A DNA stretch of 64,000 nt, from the NCBI GenBank assembly GCA_964035545.1, contig OZ037772.1:1947001-2011000 (forward strand), in the 5' to 3' direction. Below the pieces are notes generated by a model. The model was not told the DNA's origin. It saw only the letters and a program-made list of their open reading frames with translations, and made no database searches. Shown here one piece after another: positions 53,300 to 63,951 of this stretch (position 1 is its first letter; every line of letters begins with the position of its first letter). The position numbers and the translations under genes are program-made. The stretch comes from Bugula neritina. Its lineage: Eukaryota; Bryozoa; Gymnolaemata; Cheilostomatida; Bugulidae.

Positions 53300-55860
53300 C
53301 ACTACTACCACTACTACTACTACCACTACTACTACCACCACCACTACTACCACCACCACTACTACCACCACCACTACAACCACTACTACTACTCCTTCAA
53401 CAACCACTACTACTACTCCTTCAATTACCACTACTACTACCACTACTGCTACTATTACCACCACTACTACTACTACCACTACTACTACCACTACTACTAC
53501 TACCACCACCACTACTACGACTACTACTACTACTACTCCTTCAACTACCACTACTACTACCACTACTGCTACTATTACCACCACTACTACTACTACCACT
53601 ACTACTACTACCACTACTACTACCACTACTACCACTACTACCACTACTACTACTACTACTCCTTCAACAACCACTACTACTACTCCTTCAACTACTACTG
53701 CTACAGCTGCTACTACTACCACCACCACTACTACCACCATCACTACTACCACCACCACTACAACCACTACTACAACTCCTTCAACAACCATTACTACTAC
53801 TCCTTCAACTACCACTACTACTACTATCACCACCACTACTACTACTACCACTACTACTACTCCTTCAACTACTACTACTACAAATACCACTACTACACTA
53901 CTACTACCACTACTACAACCACTATTACTACTACTACTACTACCACTACTACTACTACCACTACTACTACTACCACTACTTCTACTCCTTCAACTACTAC
54001 TGCTACAGCTGCTACTACTACCACCACCACTACTACCACCACCACTACTACCACCACCACTACAACCACTACTACTACTCCTTCAACAACCACTACTACT
54101 ACCACTACTGCTACTATCACCACCACTACTACTACTACCACTACTACTACTCCTTCAACTACTACTACTACAACTACCACTACTACACTACCACTACCAC
54201 TACTACTACTACCACTACTACTACTCCTTCAACTACTACTACTACAAATACCACTACTACACTACTACTACCACTACTACAACCACTATTACTACTACTA
54301 CTACTACCACTACTACTACTACCACTACTACTACTACCACTACTTCTACTCCTTCAACTACTACTGCTACAGCTGCTACTACTACCACCACCACTACTAC
54401 CACCACCACTACTACCACCACCACTACAACCACTACTACTACTCCTTCAACAACCACTACTACTACCACTACTGCTACTATCACCACCACTACTACTACT
54501 ACCACTACTACTACTCCGTCAACTACTACTACTACAACTACCACTACTACACTACCACTACCACTACTACAACCACTACTTCTACCACTACTACTACCAC
54601 CACCACTACAACCACTACTACTACTCCTTCAACTACCACTACTCCTTCAACTACTACTACCACTGCTACAACCACTACTACTACTACTACTACTACTACA
54701 GCTGCTACTACTACTACTCCTTCAACAACCACTACTACTACTCCTTCAACTACTACTGCTACAGCTGCTACTACTACCACCACCACTACTACCACCATCA
54801 CTACTACCACCACCACTACAACCACTACTACTACTCCTTCAACAACCATTACTACTACTATCACCACCACTACTACTACTACCACTGCTACTACTCCTTC
54901 AACTACTACTACTACAAATACCACTACTACACTACTACTACCACTACTACAACCACTATTACTACTACTACTACTACCACTACTACTACTACCACTACTA
55001 CTACTACCACTACTTCTACTCCTTCAACTACTACTGCTACAGCTGCTACTACTACCACCACCACTACTACCACCACCACTACTACCACCACCACTACAAC
55101 CACTACTACTACTCCTTCAACAACCACTACTACTACCACTACTGCTACTATCACCACCACTACTACTACTACCACTACTACTACTCCTTCAACTACTACT
55201 ACTACAACTACCACTACTACACTACCACTACCACTACTACTACTACCACTACTACTACTCCTTCAACTACTACTACTACAAATACCACTACTACACTACT
55301 ACTACCACTACTACAACCACTATTACTACTACTACTACTACCACTACTACTACTACCACTACTACTACTACAAATACCACTACTACACTACTACTACCAC
55401 TACTACAACCACTATTACTACTACTACTACTACCACTACTACTACTACCACTACTACTACTACCACCACCACTACAACCACTACTACTACTCCTTCAACA
55501 ACCACTACTACTACCACTACTATCACCACCACTACTACCACCACCACTACAAACACTACTACTACTCCTTCAACAACCACTACTACTACCACTACTGCTA
55601 CTATCACCACCACTACTACTACTACCACTACTACTACTCCTTCAACTACTACTACTACAACTACCACTACTACACTACCACTACCACTACTACAACCACT
55701 ACTTCTACCACTACTACTACCACCACCACTACAACCACTACTACTACTCCTTCAACTACCACTACTCCTTCAACTACTACTACCACTGCTATAACCACTA
55801 CTACTACCACTACTACCACTACCACCGCCTCCACCACCACCCGCTGCCACTCCAACTGCT
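53088..55860. repeat. 2.8-kb (ACT/ACC)n array with higher-order structure
   Basis: Nearly all ACT, ACC and occasional GCT/ACA trinucleotides, punctuated by CTCCTTCAAC. Blocks of about 290 bp recur nearly identically at 53893, 54257, 54927 and partly 55383. A 969-codon plus-strand frame spans it, but the reading switches between poly-Thr, Leu-Pro and Tyr-His phases. That shows indels have accumulated without constraint, so I call it repeat DNA and not a mucin gene. Confidence 0.9.
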
Positions 55861-55889
55861 ACTCCAACTGCCGAACCAACAACAACTAA

Positions 55890-56319
55890 AATGTTTGTCA
55901 ATTCCAGAGCCCTCGACTTCAGTATGAAATTCCCATGACTTGGTGGCCATGTTGCAATTTAGAGTAACTATAACTTTGAGAGTGTAAGCTAAAATCTACA
56001 CAATAATATGTTCATTAAAATTGTACTCTGCTTGTCACCAATTTCAATATTAACTAATTATTTGTTTTCCCAAACTTAACTTCCAGAATTTTCTTCTAAC
56101 CTATCCAATCTATAGTATAAAACTAAATCCTCACTTCCTTTCTATATAACCCTGAATTATATTAGCTCAGTATAATTTTTTAGGCTCAGTTCCTTAGAAT
56201 ATAGTGATTTATAGTTAATTCAACTTAGCATGTTATGCACCGTCTGCTAATTTTTAGATAAGTGAGACATTTTTAGAGGTGTGAGCTATGATCAAAAAGT
56301 CAATCTTTTTTTACTTTGC
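55890..56319. other. AT-rich DNA between array and satellite
   Basis: No feature supported. Confidence 0.4.
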
Positions 56320-56426
56320 TCTCTGCTATTCTTTCTCCATATTCTACACTATTTTACCTTTTTCTTGCACACCATTTTTTACATTACATTACATTCTTAT
56401 TTGTTACACCACATTCTACCTTATTT
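56320..56426. repeat. left remnant of 23-bp satellite
   Basis: Diverged units containing CATATTCTACA and ACACCACATTCTACCTTATT, continuous with the array at 61067 before the copia insertion split them. Confidence 0.75.
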
Positions 56427-56698
56427 TGTTGAGAAACAATCATGCGATCCTATCGCTAATCACATTCATGACAATCACGTGACAATATGCTAACTAATTG
56501 CTTTACTAGAATCGCTGTATACTTGTTTACTCTCTCTTCCGTTTTATATTATACAAAACCATCACGCTGTTTTTCATTCTAATAAATATTTTATTATCAA
56601 ATAATTAAATCAATCAGTCAGTTTGCTCGATAATTTAAATCAGCAATCAATAACGTATTTCATAATAAATACTATACACAATGGCCACACATTCAACA
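56427..56698 (+). repeat. copia 5' LTR
   Basis: Starts TGTTGAGAAAC and ends CATTCAACA, with terminal TGTTGA/TCAACA inverted. It contains AATAAATATTTTATT as a possible polyadenylation region. The last 18 bases include the gag start ATGGCC. Confidence 0.95.
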
Positions 56699-59600
56699 GG
56701 TTATGGGCCCAGTGGCTTCAAACACAGGCTTCTCTTTGATGGTGATTCAAACAATTTCTCAATTTGGGAAACAAGATTCACTTCATACTTGTACACACAA
56801 GATGAACGAGTACACACCGCACTTCTACCCAAAGAAGAAGGAGAAGATAACGCTGCTGACTTCAACAAAAAGAATAAGCGAGCTTACGCTGAGCTTGTAC
56901 AAGTTTTAGACGAAAAGTCTCTTCAACTTGTGATGAGAGATGCCAAAGACGATGGAAGAAAAGCATTCAAAATCCTAAAAGAACACTATGCAAGTACACA
57001 AAAGCCTAGAGTATTAACTCTTTATGAACAACTTACAACTGTAAAAATGAATGATACAGAAGACATTACAGATTACCTGATTCGTGCTGAGAACTACTCA
57101 GCAGGCCTCAAGTCTGCTGGGGAAAATATTAGTGACAATTTGGTGATCGCAATGATCATGAAAGGATTACCAACATCCTACCAGCCTTTTGTTGTAGTAC
57201 ATACGCAACTTGACAAAAACCAAACCCTATCAGAGTTCAAAGCAGCTCTGACCAATTTCGACCTTACTGAGTCGGCAAGATGCTCTCAATCTACAGCCAT
57301 GGTATTTAAAGGAAGAGACAATTTCAAACCCACTAGCAAACGTGATAAACAATGCACTGCTTGTGGTAAAAGCAATCATTCTACAACAGATTGTTACTCA
57401 AAGCACAAACTATTTTGTAACTACTGCAAGAAAGCTGGACATATCGAATCAGTTTGCTGGACAAAGAAGAAGACAAGTAAAACTGAAATTTCATCGGCAA
57501 ATGCCACATATGCCTTCACTGTGAATACATCAAACCAATGCAACATAGCCACACAAAATAAATCTCAAGGAGGACAGTTGCTTATGGTGGACTGCGGAGC
57601 AACAAGTCATCTGGTGAACAATGAGAACAACTTCATTAGTTTTGATAAGAGCTTCACGCCTGAGAACCACTACATAGAGATGGCAGATGGTCGCAAAACA
57701 AACAAGCTGGCTGTAGCCAAAGGCACAGCACAGTTTACTATTACTGATGACAACAATATGGAGCAGCAGATTCATCTAAAAGACGCTTTGCTAGCACCAA
57801 CAATACCAACAAGCCTATTTTCAGTCCACGCCGCCACACAAAAAGGGGCAAAAGTACATTTCTCTAGAGAGAAAAATATACTGACAGTCGACAGGACAAC
57901 TTTTCCAATTATGCCCAAAGGCAGATTGTACTTCCTCAAGACAACCCATACAGGTGACTCAATAAACACCGCAAAATCGCTGCCCGATTGGCACAGGGCA
58001 CTAGGTCATATGAACACCAATGACATAATTGAGCTGGAGAAAGTGACAACAGGTATGACCATAACTGGAGCAAAATTAAAAATTGCATGCAAGACATGTG
58101 ACGAAAGTAAAATCACCAAACAACCTCACAAACAAGACGATAAACCTGAACTAGCTACACAGCCTCTACAACGTGTACACTCTGACTTATGCGGACCCAT
58201 CACACCAACTGCTAGAGGAGGACAAAACTACATAATAAACTTCATAGATGAATTTTCCAGTATGTTGTTCACCTACAATATACGCCACAAAAGTGATGCC
58301 ACCACTGCACTTAAGCAATTCATTGCAGATGTGGCACCTATAGGAGATGTGAAGGAGATCCATACTGACAACGGCATGGAGTACCTTGGACAGCCATTTG
58401 AAGCCGTGCTACGCGAGAGGGGAATCAAACACACCACTACAGCACCCTACTCATCCTACCAGAATGGTAAATCAGAGAGGACTTGGCGCACCATAATGGA
58501 CACAGCACGATGCCTACTCAAAGATTCAAATCTCCCCAAGACTTTCTGGAGTTTTGCCGCTGACCATGCCAAGTACCTAAGAAACCGAAGCTACCAGAGA
58601 CGGACGGGAAAGACAGCCTATGAATTATTCACAGGCACGCTACCCGACATGAGGAAAATCCACAATTTTGGATCCCAATGCACATTCTACTCAGAGGGAA
58701 ATAAATTAAAACTCAGTGACCGCGGACAAAGCGGCATATATCTTGGTGTCAACACAAAGGCCCAAGGCTACCTTATACTTACCCCTAATCAGAAAATTGT
58801 TACATCCAGAAATGTCATACCACAAATATGCGGAAATGACGCAATGAACGTCATACCACAAGGACCCGCACAAAACAGCAGAAATGGTACTCAGAATACC
58901 ATGCCACAAGAACCTGCACAAATATGCGGAAATGATGCAATGAACGTCATACCACAAGGACCCGCACAAAACAGCAGAAATGGTACTCAGAATACCATGC
59001 CACAAGAACCTGCACAAATATGCGGAAATGACGCAATGAAAGTCATGCCACAAGGACCCGCACTAAACAGCAGAAATGGTACTCAGAATACCATGCCACA
59101 AGAACCTGCACCAGATCCGGCAAAGGCCACCAACCAACCTGGACCACGTAAATCGGAACAGAAACGAAAGCCTCCTACATACCTACAGGACTATGACATA
59201 GAAGACACTGACTATGCTTGCTCACTGATGGCAAACATACCACAGTCCTACGAAGAAGCTGTAAATTCAAAAGATAAAGAAGCCTGGAAGAAAGCCATGG
59301 ACAAGGAAATAAACACCCTACGTGATTCAAACACCTGGTCTATCCAGCCGCTACCTGAAGACAGGACAGAGACCAAGGGCAGATGGGTTTATACCCTCAA
59401 ACAGGGAAAAACGCCAGGTGAAACTCAACATAAAGCTAGATATGTAGCAAAAGGATTTTCACAAATACAAGGAGTTGACTATGAAGAAACTTACAGTCCA
59501 ACCACCAGATTCACATCCATCAGATTGCTGTTACAGAAAGCAGCAAATGAAAACATGAAAATACATCAACTAGATGTTAAAGGAGCGTACCTAAACGCAC

Positions 59601-60787
59601 CAATCGATAAGGAAATTTATCTACAACAGCCTGAAGGGTACGAAGAAACCAACAAACAAGGGAAGCTTTCTTGTCGTCTCAACAAATCCATTTATGGCCT
59701 CAAGCAAAGCGGACGCAATTGGCACCAAACACTGACCACTTTCCTCAAGGAGCAAGGCTTCACACCTGGTGCTGGAGACCCTTGTCTATACTCAAAAGAG
59801 GACCCTTCAGATAAATCAGCCAACATCATCATTCTTTTCTGGGTTGATGACATCCTTCTCTGCTACCGAGACAACAACAGAATCACACAAACCAAATCTA
59901 TGATGCAACAAAAATTCAACATGGATGATAGAGGAGAATTAAGCTGGTTCCTGGGGATAGACTTCAGGAGACATGAGGACCAGTACACTATGTCACAGGA
60001 GCGCTACATAGACACACTGTTGAACACCTACAATATGGCAGATTGCAACCCTGTATATACTCTTGCTGAAAAGGACTTACAACTAGAAAAAGCAACAGAC
60101 GACGAATACGAGCGTTCAAAGGACTACCCCTACAGACAAGTTATAGGTTCTCTCATATACCTGATGACCGCCACACGTCCAGACCTAGCATGGATCATTG
60201 GGAAGCTCTCCCAACACCTAGAAAGACCTGGACCTGCACATATTGCTGCCTTGAAACGGCTGCTACGATACCTTAAAGGTACAAAAGGATTTAATCTGAG
60301 ATTCACTCCCAATCAACAAGAACTAGTGGGCTATGTGGATGCAGATTGGGGTGGAGAAACCTCCACACGAAGATCAACAACAGGATATGTATTCACCCTG
60401 GGTGGAGCCCCTATAAGTTGGAACAGCCGACGACAACCCACAGTGGCCTTATCATCATGCGAGGCCGAATACATAGCATTAGCCGAAGCCACAAAGGAGA
60501 TGCTATTCCTACAGACTTTGTGCAAAACATTCAAGATGAAACAGCCTAACCCTAACACACTTTTCACTGACAACCTTGGAGCCATTGCCCTCACCAAGGG
60601 ACAACCATACTCACATCAGAGGAGCAAACACATTGACATTAGATTCCACTTTGTCAGAGAGCAAACCACCATAGCGTACCAACACATCAGAGGAGCAGAG
60701 AACCCTGCCGATGTCATGACTAAAAGCTTGCCTAAAACCAATCACAGAATTGCCCTGGAGCTACTAGCTATCGAATCACATGCTTGA
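56681..60787 (+). CDS. gag-pol: copia gag-pol polyprotein, intact
   Basis: 1368 codons, one frame. Gag has a copia-type capsid region and two zinc knuckles (CTACGKSNH at about 225 and CNYCKKAGHIESVC at about 246). The aspartic protease active site is DCGA at 304 (LLMVDCGATSH). Integrase has the HHCC head (HRALGHMN, CKTCDESK near 445-485) and the catalytic residues in HSDLCGP (D502), HTDNGMEYLG and NGKSERTW. A linker holds three 32-residue repeats (58826-59113). RT shows HQLDVKGAYLNAP and WVDDILL (Asp 1056-1057), with Trp replacing the usual Tyr. RNase H shows GYVDADWGG, SSCEAEYIAL, TDNLGAI and KHIDIRFHFVRE, ending MTKSLPK. The start lies inside the 5' LTR; the next Met is far downstream in conserved Gag, so this start is needed. 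In copia the polyprotein is cut by its own protease, and Gag overproduction uses splicing. Confidence 0.97.
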   Translation: MATHSTGYGPSGFKHRLLFDGDSNNFSIWETRFTSYLYTQDERVHTALLPKEEGEDNAADFNKKNKRAYAELVQVLDEKSLQLVMRDAKDDGRKAFKILKEHYASTQKPRVLTLYEQLTTVKMNDTEDITDYLIRAENYSAGLKSAGENISDNLVIAMIMKGLPTSYQPFVVVHTQLDKNQTLSEFKAALTNFDLTESARCSQSTAMVFKGRDNFKPTSKRDKQCTACGKSNHSTTDCYSKHKLFCNYCKKAGHIESVCWTKKKTSKTEISSANATYAFTVNTSNQCNIATQNKSQGGQLLMVDCGATSHLVNNENNFISFDKSFTPENHYIEMADGRKTNKLAVAKGTAQFTITDDNNMEQQIHLKDALLAPTIPTSLFSVHAATQKGAKVHFSREKNILTVDRTTFPIMPKGRLYFLKTTHTGDSINTAKSLPDWHRALGHMNTNDIIELEKVTTGMTITGAKLKIACKTCDESKITKQPHKQDDKPELATQPLQRVHSDLCGPITPTARGGQNYIINFIDEFSSMLFTYNIRHKSDATTALKQFIADVAPIGDVKEIHTDNGMEYLGQPFEAVLRERGIKHTTTAPYSSYQNGKSERTWRTIMDTARCLLKDSNLPKTFWSFAADHAKYLRNRSYQRRTGKTAYELFTGTLPDMRKIHNFGSQCTFYSEGNKLKLSDRGQSGIYLGVNTKAQGYLILTPNQKIVTSRNVIPQICGNDAMNVIPQGPAQNSRNGTQNTMPQEPAQICGNDAMNVIPQGPAQNSRNGTQNTMPQEPAQICGNDAMKVMPQGPALNSRNGTQNTMPQEPAPDPAKATNQPGPRKSEQKRKPPTYLQDYDIEDTDYACSLMANIPQSYEEAVNSKDKEAWKKAMDKEINTLRDSNTWSIQPLPEDRTETKGRWVYTLKQGKTPGETQHKARYVAKGFSQIQGVDYEETYSPTTRFTSIRLLLQKAANENMKIHQLDVKGAYLNAPIDKEIYLQQPEGYEETNKQGKLSCRLNKSIYGLKQSGRNWHQTLTTFLKEQGFTPGAGDPCLYSKEDPSDKSANIIILFWVDDILLCYRDNNRITQTKSMMQQKFNMDDRGELSWFLGIDFRRHEDQYTMSQERYIDTLLNTYNMADCNPVYTLAEKDLQLEKATDDEYERSKDYPYRQVIGSLIYLMTATRPDLAWIIGKLSQHLERPGPAHIAALKRLLRYLKGTKGFNLRFTPNQQELVGYVDADWGGETSTRRSTTGYVFTLGGAPISWNSRRQPTVALSSCEAEYIALAEATKEMLFLQTLCKTFKMKQPNPNTLFTDNLGAIALTKGQPYSHQRSKHIDIRFHFVREQTTIAYQHIRGAENPADVMTKSLPKTNHRIALELLAIESHA
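56699..56713 (+). other. copia primer binding site, half tRNA-iMet type
   Basis: GGTTATGGGCCCAG directly follows the LTR and is complementary to the anticodon-arm region of initiator tRNA(Met) (CTGGGCCCATAACC). Drosophila copia uses this internal, half-tRNA priming. Here the site is also coding (GYGPSG). Confidence 0.88.
58826..59113 (+). repeat. three 96-bp repeats in the copia IN-RT linker
   Basis: Three in-frame copies of a 32-residue unit (ICGNDAMNVIPQGPAQ followed by NSRNGTQNTMPQEPAQ), differing at a few codons. Confidence 0.95.
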
Positions 60788-60794
60788 GGGGGCG
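60786..60794 (+). other. polypurine tract of copia
   Basis: GAGGGGGCG immediately precedes the 3' LTR and overlaps the stop codon TGA; expected plus-strand primer. Confidence 0.75.
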
Positions 60795-61066
60795 TGTTGA
60801 GAAACAATCATGCGATCCTATTGCTAATCACATTCATGACAATCACGTGACAATATGCTAACTAATTGTTTTACTAGAATCGCTGTATACTTGTTTACTC
60901 TCTCTTTCGTTTTATATTATACAAAACCATCACGCTGTTTTTCATTCTAATAAATATTTTATTATCAAATAATTAAATCAGTCAGTCAGTTTGCTCGATA
61001 ATTTAAATCAGCAATCAATAACGTATTTCATAATAAATACTATACACAATGGCCACACATTCAACA
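60795..61066 (+). repeat. copia 3' LTR
   Basis: 272 bp, about four substitutions from the 5' LTR, same TGTTGA...TCAACA ends, followed by TATTT. Confidence 0.95.
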
Positions 61067-61437
61067 TATTTCACCTTATTTTTGCACCATATTCTACATT
61101 ATTCTACCTTATTCTTACACCATTTTCTACCTTATCCTTACACCATGCATATTCTACATTATTCTTACACCATATTTTACCTTATTCTTACACCATATTC
61201 TACATTATTCTTACACCATATTTTACCTTATTCTTACACCATATTCTACTTTATTCTTACACCATATTCTACCTTATCCTTACACCATATTCTACCTTAT
61301 CCTTACACCATATTCTACATTATTCTTACACCATATTCTACATTATTCTTACACCATATTCTACATTATCCTTACACCACATTCTACATTATTCTTACAC
61401 CATATTCTACATTATTCTTACACCATATTTTATTTAA
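61067..61437. repeat. 23-bp satellite array
   Basis: About 16 copies of a 23-bp unit with CACCATATTCTAC and ATTATTCTTA, continuing the left remnant at 56320. Confidence 0.95.
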
Positions 61438-61686
61438 GTGTTGGATGCTTGGGGAAATCCACCCACTGGATTTTATGGGTTTTTAGTGTATAAGTGCTTT
61501 CTGACTCTCATCAGTTTGTATAATACAAGAACCCAGGAGAATCACTGAATTGGTATAACATAGAGATATGTTCATCAGAAATGTACATGATGTAGCAGTG
61601 CAGCCCAATGAAATCATTCTAGAAAGTTAAATGATGTTCTTTTAGACATTGCTCTGTAGAACTCAGAGTGAGCATGTGACATCCAG
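61438..61686. other. spacer between satellite and Cys-rich exons
   Basis: No feature seen. Confidence 0.4.
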
Positions 61687-62116
61687 GTTCCGAGTGTATT
61701 ACTATCAGTGGTGGAGAGGAAGAAGGTTGTTGGTGTACAGGGGGTACTCACTACTACAACCGAGCTTGTGTACCTGACATGACTAGTAAGTGTGTATCTA
61801 CAGACAAGCAGACTGACTGACTGACTGACTGACTGACTGACTGGACAGACTGACAGGTAAACAGATAGGTAAATATCGATCACATATATAGTGAAGCTAC
61901 CAACTGAGACCTAGACTGTGTTTTGATTTAGCATATACTGGTATATGATATCTTTCTAAAATGTGTTTACAGTTTACTGTACAAAGTATAGTTCCATCAG
62001 ATGGACTCACTCTACTCATGTGTAAGACTCATCAAGAATGCCTACCCAATCAGATCTGTGTTAACGAGGTGTGCACACTGACGTGTAAAAGTGACCCTGA
62101 GTGTGCATCCAACCAG
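61687..62116 (+). CDS. Cys-rich extracellular exons upstream of collagen
   Basis: Exon 61687-61795 reads ECITISGGEEEGCWCTGG and THYYNRACVPDMT before GTAAGT. Exon 61973-62116, after GTTTACAG, reads CKTHQECLPNQICVNEVC and TLTCKSDPECASNQ before GTTAGA, with regular Cys spacing like EGF-type or EB-type modules. Splice phases do not directly join these two exons (2 then 0), so another exon may lie between, or they belong to different transcripts. Together with the downstream Gly-X-Y exons they suggest a secreted matrix protein. No signal peptide exon is visible. Confidence 0.5.
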
Positions 62117-62578
62117 GTTAGATACTGCCTACATGTCTCTATCCTAGCAGCTAATTGCACGACCATATATGGAAGTATGCAATTGTATGCCCAGTATTTA
62201 TCTCTGTGGCCATATATGGTAACGAATGTCTTTGTGCATGTCCATATTTGGCAATATGTATCTGCGTGACCATATATGGTATGAAAATATTTTATGATGA
62301 ACTGTTTCTATGATGCATGTAGCTGTATGCGTTTATATGACCATATTATATAACAGCAATATGGATGACAGTTGATGAATGTATGCATTTCTATGACCTT
62401 ATAGCTGTATATTTCTTCATGACTGTATTTAGTAGTAAACTATCTCTTTGTTCATGATATAATATCTATTAGGCAGATTTTCTATTACACATCAGGTCTA
62501 CTCTGACAGTAGCCTGTATACATATAGATATCATTTACTGACTGGATGTTTTTCCTAACATTTCCCATAGCTTTTTTC

Positions 62579-62640
62579 GTGGCTCGAACCTATTATTTCG
62601 TGTTTACTAGGCAAACCCTCGAACCCCTAGACCATGTCTG
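62579..62640 (-). other. tRNA-derived SINE head, minus strand
   Basis: On the minus strand: A box TGGTCTAGGGG (about 62633-62623) and B box GGTTCGAGCC (62590-62581). It sits in the intron before the first collagen exon. Confidence 0.65.
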
Positions 62641-62690
62641 CTGTATATTATATATTTATATGGGTGTCAGTGTGAAGTTCCGGTTTGTAG

Positions 62691-63951
62691 GAGAACCTGG
62701 TTTAATTGGACCACAGGGACTCAGTGGATGAGATGGAGAAGATGGAGCTCCTGGTTTACAGGTATTTCAAAAACTATTCTGAAACTCATACTTTTATTGT
62801 TCATTGTCTATGTATTCTCCACCATATTTTTACTAGAAGTAAACTTTAATTCAGTAATAAGTTAAAATAAATTGTTGTTTTGCATTGTACAGTTTATTAT
62901 TGCCTGAATCTTGTAATAAGAATATTGATTAGTTTTACAATATCAGAGTAGGGATGTTATTGGCTACTCTGTTCTGTTCTGCAGGGCTTCAGAGGAGACG
63001 AGGGGAAACGGGATTGCCCTGGAAAACCCGGACCTCAATGTCCAATGGAAGAGAGCCGGTCGACTGGGCTCAAGAGATTCCTCGGACCAGTCGGTGCTCC
63101 TGGTTATCCTGACCTGCAAGGACCGAGGTCGGTGAATAGTATCTTTGTGTGGCTCACTGCTTGTGTGGGAGTTGTCTCCTCTGAAATATTTGGAAGTGTA
63201 GCTTGAGTTCCTTGCCCTGTATTCTCAGTTAGCCACGCCTAGGTGTTTCACAGTTTATTACAGGGTTGGGGTAATTGTAATTTGTAATTGTAATTGGTTG
63301 TATTTAATTACATTTTTTCAAGTAATTGAATGTAATTTGTGATTGATGTATGAAAATGTAATTGTAATTGTAATTAATTACTTATCTAATGTAATTGATT
63401 TTAACAATTACTTTACAATATATATATATATATATATATGCTATATGCTGGGATTCCCCTCACAGATATGCTATATGCTGGAATTCCCCTCACAGCTATT
63501 CTATATGCTGGGGTTTCCCTCACAGATATCCTATATTCTGGGTTTCCCTCACAGCTAGTCTGCACTGAGACAGGGTGTAGGCTAAGTAATCAAATTGAAT
63601 CCCAGGAGTGATTGTTACTTCAACTGACAGGATTACTATATGTATGATAGTTACTCTGACTGGTTTCCATGGATCATTTTTACCATACTGTTTACCACAT
63701 GATGCATTGTCTGAGTAAAAACAAGGAAACAAAGAAATATACCAGAAATGTTGAGAAATTTTGTGTTCCAGAATTAATAAATGACCACTTGTAGTGCATA
63801 CTGGTGCTGCTTGGCTCATAGGACAAGCCGGACAAGCTGGAGAACCTGGTCTGCATGGCAGAAATGGAAAGACAGGAGAAACTGGACAAACTGGTATGCC
63901 TGGTCCAACTGGCTCAAGGGGATTCACAGGAGAACCCGGATCTGATGGAAG
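62691..63951 (+). CDS. collagen Gly-X-Y exons, partly degenerate
   Basis: Three exons: 62691-62761 (GEPGLIGPQGLSG, then TGA, then DGEDGAPGLQ), 62985-63127 (GFRGDEGKRDCPGKPGPQ and on, to GAPGYPDLQGPR) and 63822-63951 (GQAGQAGEPGLHGRNGKTGE, then GQTGMPGPTGSRGFTGEPG). The third is a perfect triple-helix repeat. The first has an in-frame TGA at 62729-62731 in an X position where CGA or AGA would give Arg. The second has lost several glycines (Asp, Cys, Glu, Arg in their place), which would break a collagen helix. Either exons 1-2 are decayed, or this is a collagen pseudogene with one conserved exon. Another exon probably lies between 63127 and 63822, as the phases do not match. Confidence 0.7.
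63261..63345 (+). repeat. dispersed ATTACAATT-type repeat
   Basis: Inverted relative of 39679-39756 in the intron after the second collagen exon. Confidence 0.75.
63441..63557. repeat. 30-bp minisatellite next to (AT)n
   Basis: Four copies of a 30-bp unit (CTATATGCTGGGATTCCCCT then CACAG), the last slightly shorter, directly after a short (TA)n at about 63418-63440. Confidence 0.92.

Larger units (their letters stand above)
56427..61066 (+). mobile_element. full-length Ty1/copia LTR retrotransposon
   Basis: Two 272-bp LTRs flank one uninterrupted gag-pol frame. A TATTT duplication lies at 56422-56426 and 61067-61071. A half-tRNA(iMet)-type primer site follows the 5' LTR and a short purine tract precedes the 3' LTR. 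The LTRs differ at about four positions (roughly 1.5 percent), so the insertion is recent and the element could still be competent. The target was a 23-bp satellite. Confidence 0.96.

Noticed and set aside
52980-55889. Threonine-rich mucin-like 969-codon frame
   Set aside because: The frame drifts among Thr, Leu/Pro and Tyr/His readings of the same repeat, so it is not maintained by selection.
58706-59053. 115-codon minus-strand frame with internal repeats
   Set aside because: Antisense shadow of the 96-bp repeats in the copia polyprotein.
61049-61486. 145-148-codon His-Tyr-Ser open frames
   Set aside because: Translation of the 23-bp satellite; the two phases give the same kind of repeat peptide.
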